NCBI GenBank assembly: GCA_018335875.1
Contig: JAGXRN010000007.1
Location: 1 to 64,000, forward strand
DNA: 64,000 nucleotides
Reading direction: 5' to 3'
Origin: Dethiobacter sp.
GTDB lineage: Bacteria > Bacillota > Dethiobacteria > Dethiobacterales > Dethiobacteraceae
In this document: in pieces, positions 59,906 to 64,000 of the stretch
How positions within the stretch are numbered: position 1 is the first letter of the stretch
Layout: the number at the start of each line of letters is the position of its first letter
Made by a program: the position numbers and the translations under genes
Notes under the pieces: generated by a model
Seen by the model: the letters and a program-made list of their open reading frames with translations, nothing else
Told to the model about the DNA's origin: nothing
Databases searched by the model: none

Positions 59906-60538
59906 ATGCATATAGCGGACGGTGTATTAAGCCTGCCTGTAGTTGGAGCAGCGGCTGCTGTGGCCGGCGGTGGCATACTGTATGCTGTTAAAAAGACAAA
60001 AGCAGAGGAAGTGCCGCTCATCAGTCTGTTATCGGGTGCATTCTTTGTGTTTGCGCTGATTAGTATTCCAATAGGCCCTACAACGGTGCATCCTCTTCTG
60101 GCCGGACTTCTGGGAATTATTTTAGGCATGCAGGCTTTTATCGCTGTTATTATCGGGTTGGTGCTGCACGTACTCTTGTTTCAGCATGGGGGACTTACCA
60201 CCCTGGGCGTGAATCTGATATTGGTTGTAATACCTGCTCTGATGGCTGGGAAACTATTCTACAGCATGAAACGGCTGCCGGTTTTCGCCAGAGCTGCCCT
60301 GGCGGGCGGGTTGGCCGTTGTGAGTTGTGTATTGCTCTTGATTATTCTGCTTTTGTTAAGTGATCCAGTTTATGGTGAAGGCACTTTTTCCACCATTAAC
60401 ATTCTTGCCATAGCCTATATGCCACTGGCGGCAGTAGAGGCACTGCTGACAGGATTTGCGGTTAATTTCCTTTATAAGACGAGACCGGAATTATTGCAAA
60501 AAGACAGAATGAAGGAGTTGTCTGAAAATGGGGGGTAA
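59906..60538 (+). CDS. CbiM/NikM-type substrate-binding membrane subunit
   Basis: 210-residue polytopic protein of the CbiM family. The N-terminus MHIADGVLS has the histidine at position 2 that binds cobalt or nickel in this family, supporting ATG 59906 over 59897. Six or seven hydrophobic segments follow, with the HPLLAGLLGIILGMQAF and QHGGLTTLGVN motifs. It determines metal specificity of the ECF importer. Confidence 0.9.
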   Translation: MHIADGVLSLPVVGAAAAVAGGGILYAVKKTKAEEVPLISLLSGAFFVFALISIPIGPTTVHPLLAGLLGIILGMQAFIAVIIGLVLHVLLFQHGGLTTLGVNLILVVIPALMAGKLFYSMKRLPVFARAALAGGLAVVSCVLLLIILLLLSDPVYGEGTFSTINILAIAYMPLAAVEALLTGFAVNFLYKTRPELLQKDRMKELSENGG

Positions 60539-61283
60539 TCATACCCATTGTGTAAAATCTCATATCCATCATACATGCGATTCCTGGGTGTGCCATTGGG
60601 AACCCCGTACGAAGACTGTTGCAGCCGTCCTGTTTGTGACAGGTGTCGTAAGTTTACATTCATTTTATTTGGTGTCGGCCGTTTTATTGGGAGTTCTGCT
60701 CGTTTCTTTCTCGGCAGGTCTTCCATTTAAGTTGTTGCTGACCAGGATAATTCTGGCTGCCCCCTTTTTGCTGTTGATGGCTGTCAGCATTGCTTTGGGC
60801 GGCGGGTTCCCCCCTGCAGCAGAGCGATTAACGTTTGCCGGGCTTGTGCTGTTTAAAGCTTTGACATCGATTATAGTTATGACTGTATTGCTAAAGACAC
60901 AGCCCATTGATCGCTACTTTAATGGCCTGGCCCATATGAAACTGCCTCCTGTCATTGTAACCGTGCTGTTTTTGGCTCATCGCTATGTTTATCTTTTCAG
61001 TGATCAGCTGGCAAACACACAACGCGCGTTAGCGGCAAGGTTATTCCAGCCTGGTATTAAAAAAAGATCCCTGGCTGTTTATGGAGAGGCGGCAGGCGGG
61101 CTACTCTTAAAAGCGGTGGATCGCTCAGATTCAGTCTACCGGGCAATGGCTGCACGCGGCTTTGACGGGATACTGCGCACCGGCCCACCCTTGTCAATTA
61201 GGAAAAGAGACTATTTAAAGTGTGGCACAGTATTGCTGGTAACTACAGTTTTGATCCTACTGGACTGGATGTGGTTTGTATGA
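60528..61283 (+). CDS. CbiQ-type ECF transmembrane subunit with His/Cys-rich start
   Basis: 251-residue energy-coupling transmembrane protein. The CbiQ hallmark ARG appears in YRAMAARGFDG and the coupling region RALAARLF precedes it. Its first 24 residues hold six histidines and three cysteines, an N-terminal metal-binding-like stretch that ordinary CbiQ proteins lack, as far as I recall. It overlaps the CbiM-like gene by 11 bases. It links the substrate subunits to the ATPase. Confidence 0.88.
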   Translation: MGGNHTHCVKSHIHHTCDSWVCHWEPRTKTVAAVLFVTGVVSLHSFYLVSAVLLGVLLVSFSAGLPFKLLLTRIILAAPFLLLMAVSIALGGGFPPAAERLTFAGLVLFKALTSIIVMTVLLKTQPIDRYFNGLAHMKLPPVIVTVLFLAHRYVYLFSDQLANTQRALAARLFQPGIKKRSLAVYGEAAGGLLLKAVDRSDSVYRAMAARGFDGILRTGPPLSIRKRDYLKCGTVLLVTTVLILLDWMWFV

Positions 61284-62095
61284 AGGCGGTTGAAGTCGAT
61301 AACTTGTCTTACTCGTACTCCGACGGAACAAAAGCGCTTAGCAACTTGTCTTTATCCATACCCAGACATAAGCGGATCGCGTTTTTGGGTGCCAACGGCA
61401 GTGGCAAAACAACTTTTCTCCAGCACTTAAACGGACTTCTTCTGCCACAAGTTGGGTCTGTGAAGGTAATGGGCTACCAGGTTCAGAAAAACCAATTAAA
61501 AAAAATAAGGCAGTTAGTAGGGATGTTGTTTGACAACCCTGAAGATCAGCTTTTTTCTACCACAGTGGCGGAGGATGTAGCTTTTGGACCCCGCAACCTT
61601 GGCCTTGATGAAAAAGAAGTTGAAACCCGGGTAAAACAAGCCCTGGAGATGGTCAATATCACAGATTTAGCCGGTAAGCCTCCTTATAATATAAGTTTGG
61701 GGCAGAAAAAACGTGCAGCCATTGCGGGTATATTGGCGATGGATGCCCAGCTCTTAGTTTTTGACGAGCCTTTTTCCGGACTGGACCCCGGATTTGCCAA
61801 TCAACTTATGAGTTTGCTGGAAAAGCTGTTTCATGACGGCAGAACCATTATTATTGCCACCCACGATGTGGATATGGCCTATGCCTGGGCTGACCAGGTG
61901 ATTATTTTAAGAAAAGGAGAGGTGCTGGCAGAAGGAAGCAGTGATTTATTGCAGGATGCAGCGCTGATGAAAGAGGCCTGTTTATACCTGCCGATTCTGG
62001 TAACTGCTTTTCAGGGAACCAAAATGTATCCACGTACTCCGGAAGAGGCCAACCAGCTGCTTTGGTATGCAAGCAGAGGATCTAAAATTATTTAG
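61280..62095 (+). CDS. CbiO-type ECF importer ATPase
   Basis: 271-residue ABC ATPase with Walker A GANGSGKTT, signature NISLGQKKRAAIAGILA (LSLGQ-type) and Walker B LLVFDEPFSGLDP. Its ATG overlaps the CbiQ stop. It hydrolyses ATP to drive metal uptake. The frame can be extended to 61220, but this would overlap the CbiQ gene far more than needed. Confidence 0.93.
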   Translation: MKAVEVDNLSYSYSDGTKALSNLSLSIPRHKRIAFLGANGSGKTTFLQHLNGLLLPQVGSVKVMGYQVQKNQLKKIRQLVGMLFDNPEDQLFSTTVAEDVAFGPRNLGLDEKEVETRVKQALEMVNITDLAGKPPYNISLGQKKRAAIAGILAMDAQLLVFDEPFSGLDPGFANQLMSLLEKLFHDGRTIIIATHDVDMAYAWADQVIILRKGEVLAEGSSDLLQDAALMKEACLYLPILVTAFQGTKMYPRTPEEANQLLWYASRGSKII

Positions 62096-62112
62096 ACGTT
62101 AAGGAGAAAATA

Positions 62113-62538
62113 ATGACACACAGAAGCTATCCGCAAATTTTTACCGTGATAATATTTGTCAGTATTTTTTTATTCCTTCAAATACCAGCCTTTGCCCACA
62201 GGATGTTAATCAGACCCATAGAGCCCGGCCTTATACAGGTTGTTTTTGATGATGATACTGTTGCCAAAGGAGCACAGGTCACGCTGTATGATGAAGGTGA
62301 AGAGCAACTTGTACAGGGTAATTCCGATGGGGAAGGGTTTTTTAAATACGACAGCAAGTTGCCGGTAGCGTTAGCTGTCGCCGATGACCGCATTGGACAC
62401 CGGGCAACATGGCAGCCCGATCAGGAAATAAAGGAAGAACTGCCCAAGTTGCCCGTTGCTGTACTGACTTTATCTGTATTCATTTTTGTTGCCGCATTTT
62501 TTCATTTACGAAATACGAAAGGACGTACTTGCAGTTAA
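62113..62538 (+). CDS. small exported membrane-anchored protein, NikL-like
   Basis: 141 residues. A signal peptide ends at PAFA, the mature chain begins HRMLIRP, a short beta domain follows and one helix near the C-terminus anchors it. Size, layout and position match NikL, the small extra protein of K-M-L-Q-O importers. CbiN would be shorter and has two helices. It is last in the operon, 17 bases after the ATPase with AAGGAG. Confidence 0.72.
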   Translation: MTHRSYPQIFTVIIFVSIFLFLQIPAFAHRMLIRPIEPGLIQVVFDDDTVAKGAQVTLYDEGEEQLVQGNSDGEGFFKYDSKLPVALAVADDRIGHRATWQPDQEIKEELPKLPVAVLTLSVFIFVAAFFHLRNTKGRTCS

Positions 62539-62561
62539 AAGACGTATGGAACTTTAAGGAG

Positions 62562-63617
62562 TTACTCTTTTGTTGACACACCTGCTTCGCCAAAAGTGGC
62601 CATTTCATGGACAATCTTTAAAGCTGCGTCAATCATTGTCATAGCCAGGGCGGAGCCCGTGCCTTCTCCAAGCCGCAGGTTCATATGCAAAAAGGGCCGC
62701 AGTCCCAGAAGTTCAAGTATTACACGGTGGCCCGGCTCTTCTGAGAGGTGTGATGCCAGCATATATTCGCGGGCCTGCGGGCAAAGCTTGGCAGCGATTA
62801 CAGCAGCAGCACCGGAGATAAAGCCGTCGATCAGGACAGGTTTACGGGCTGCGGCCGATGCTAGCATCACGCCGGCCATTCCTGCTATTTCAAACCCCCC
62901 TACTTTGGAGAGTACATCAAGCGGGTCGTTCAGGTCAGGGTTATTTACGGATAGTGCTGTTTGAACAGCCTTTATTTTCAGTTTCATTCTATCGTTGTCG
63001 ATCCCGGTGCCCCGGCCGCACACGGCACCTACATCACCGCCTTTGTAGGCTGCGATAATTGCCGTGCTGGGAGTGGTGTTGCCGATACCCATTTCGCCTG
63101 TGCCTAATAAGCCGGATCCCGCTGCCAGGCATTCTTCGGTTATTGCGATACCCGCTTCCAGGGCGGACACCGCCTGCTCACGGCTCATAGCAGGACCTTT
63201 CGTAAAGTTGGCTGTTCCATACGCAATTTTGCTGCTTTTGAGCAGCGGGTGGTCGGGAAGATCCGCCGCCACTCCAATATCAACTACCACCAGTTCTGCT
63301 CCGGCGTGTCGTGCCAGGACATTCATGGCCGCCCCGCCTCTGAGAAAGTTCAGGACCATTTGTGGCGTTACCTCCTGCGGGTAGGCGGATACACCATCCT
63401 CAACCACACCATGGTCGCCCGCCATGAGGATACAGGTCTTTTTGGGCAAATGTGGCTTTGGCTCACCGGTGATGCCGGCAATTTTTTTCACAATTTCTTC
63501 AAGCACCCCCAGGCTTCCCGGGGGCTTGGTCAGGTTGTCCAAATGTGCCTGTGCCGAGTCTATGGCGGCTTCATCCAGAGCTCCAATCCTTGACAGGGTT
63601 TCTTGCAGTTTTTTCAT
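62562..63617 (-). CDS. cobT: nicotinate-nucleotide--dimethylbenzimidazole phosphoribosyltransferase
   Basis: 351-residue CobT, normal length. Motifs TKPPGSLGVLEE and CILMAGDHGVVEDGVSAYPQEVT are intact, the latter typical of CobT, and the catalytic glutamate is in the GEGTGSALAM end region. It makes alpha-ribazole phosphate, the lower ligand nucleotide of B12. It is a single gene on the minus strand behind a B12 riboswitch and a sigma-A promoter, convergent with the importer operon. Confidence 0.95.
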   Translation of the reverse strand: MKKLQETLSRIGALDEAAIDSAQAHLDNLTKPPGSLGVLEEIVKKIAGITGEPKPHLPKKTCILMAGDHGVVEDGVSAYPQEVTPQMVLNFLRGGAAMNVLARHAGAELVVVDIGVAADLPDHPLLKSSKIAYGTANFTKGPAMSREQAVSALEAGIAITEECLAAGSGLLGTGEMGIGNTTPSTAIIAAYKGGDVGAVCGRGTGIDNDRMKLKIKAVQTALSVNNPDLNDPLDVLSKVGGFEIAGMAGVMLASAAARKPVLIDGFISGAAAVIAAKLCPQAREYMLASHLSEEPGHRVILELLGLRPFLHMNLRLGEGTGSALAMTMIDAALKIVHEMATFGEAGVSTKE

Positions 63618-63651
63618 AAATTAAAAACTCCCTTCTTTTTTCTGACAACAT

Positions 63652-63686
63652 AAAAATCCCCAAGCTAAATTGCCTGAGGATTTTAC
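63652..63686 (-). terminator. riboswitch-controlled terminator before cobT
   Basis: On the minus strand AAAATCCTCAGGC pairs with GCTTGGGGATTTT (with G-U pairs, loop AATTTA) and a T-run follows. It sits between the aptamer and cobT, so binding of B12 should favour this stop. Confidence 0.82.
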
Positions 63687-63702
63687 CATCGTCCTGCATA
63701 AA

Positions 63703-63862
63703 CATCATATGGCAGGTCTCCTGGCTCCCGGTTCACAGTCCCCACCCCTTCCCGTCCTTTGCCGGACAGTGGTTTTGGTGGTTCCTCCCCGGTTACAGTG
63801 GCGGGTCCGCCCGGGATTTGCACCCGGTTCCCTATTCTCCGTGTAAACGGCACCATATGATT
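63703..63862 (-). promoter_or_regulatory. cobalamin (B12) riboswitch before cobT
   Basis: On the minus strand the aptamer shows the closing helix ATCATATGG / CCATATGAT at its two ends, AGGGAACCGGGTGCAAATCC, the GCCACTGTAA core, and GGGAGCCAGGAGACCTGCC. It is more canonical than the first riboswitch (58656). A long frame across this region on the same strand is only a shadow of the RNA. Confidence 0.95.
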
Positions 63863-63879
63863 TGCTGTTTATTTTCTTC

Positions 63880-63908
63880 AGTATACAAAGCGGTAAAATA
63901 TTTGTCAA
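63880..63908 (-). promoter_or_regulatory. sigma-A promoter of the cobT riboswitch
   Basis: On the minus strand TTGACA (63908-63903), 17 bases, TATACT (63885-63880). The start near 63873 lies about ten bases before the aptamer. Between 63909 and the right edge nothing else is recognised. Confidence 0.92.
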
Positions 63909-64000
63909 GACTCTCTTTACAAATTATGAGAGGGATAGATTTCAGATTCTCAAGTTGATTTTTCAGGGTTAATCTGGTAGAATGGCATAAAGTTGCATAG

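Noticed and set aside
63705..63908. 67-codon open frame on the minus strand
   Set aside because: It coincides with the B12 riboswitch and its promoter, and has no ribosome site or family match.

Overview
The window reads like a low-to-mid GC anaerobic Gram-positive bacterium of the Clostridia, probably Peptococcaceae-like. The clues are strong AGGAGG ribosome sites, GTG, TTG and even CTG starts, a sigma-54 activator with -24/-12 promoters, two B12 riboswitches, a tungsten-type aldehyde:ferredoxin oxidoreductase, a TAXI-type TRAP transporter and oxygen-sensitive Fe-S enzymes. The taxonomic call is inference. No tRNA, rRNA, CRISPR, transposase or phage gene was recognised. Almost all genes belong to organic-acid catabolism or cofactor supply.

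Region 1 (1-17.5 kb): a CBS/PAS sigma-54 activator, cut by the left edge, sits directly before a sigma-54 promoter and a seven-gene operon: AtuA-type protein, its small partner, enoyl-CoA hydratase, biotin carrier, biotin carboxylase, acyl-CoA dehydrogenase and carboxyltransferase. This is the content of a Liu/Atu branched-chain or acyclic-terpene carboxylation pathway. A Liv-type ABC importer with its own acyl-CoA ligase and a MaoC hydratase follows, then a class V aminotransferase. Region 2 (17.5-30 kb): a second acyl-CoA ligase, an AbrB-type membrane protein, a MATE exporter, a DUF2148 protein, then a DapA-like gene followed by five genes for a multi-subunit flavin/Fe-S amine dehydrogenase (hydroxyproline or proline dehydrogenase-like), a thioesterase and RecQ.

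Region 3 (30-37 kb, minus strand): 3-hydroxyacyl-CoA dehydrogenase, a BKACE beta-keto-acid cleavage enzyme and a zinc alcohol dehydrogenase behind a second sigma-54 promoter, then a TRAP-TAXI importer behind a third. Region 4 (37-44.4 kb, minus): a hydrolase, a collapsed FAD-oxidase pseudogene, a GlpA/GlpB/DUF1667 anaerobic glycerol-3-phosphate dehydrogenase set and an FMN glutamate-synthase-like protein. Region 5 (44.5-49.2 kb): CoA-transferase pair, thiolase, SDR and acyl-CoA dehydrogenase. Region 6 (49.4-51 kb): hemerythrin, Rrf2 regulator and NifU module.

Region 7 (51-57.2 kb): an ArsC-like protein and a protein that looks chimeric, a split transketolase flanked on both sides by gene remnants, then aldehyde:ferredoxin oxidoreductase and a MoaD-like protein. 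Region 8 (57.2-64 kb) is a cobamide block: a cytoplasmic reductive-dehalogenase-like protein, a B12 riboswitch, a K-M-Q-O-L metal ECF importer, and on the opposite strand CobT behind its own riboswitch and a consensus sigma-A promoter.

Two themes recur. One is sigma-54 control of acid catabolism: three elements with exact GG-N10-GC spacing but only one activator in view. The other is decay by deletion: at least seven gene remnants lie between intact operons, most of them not visible as long reading frames.
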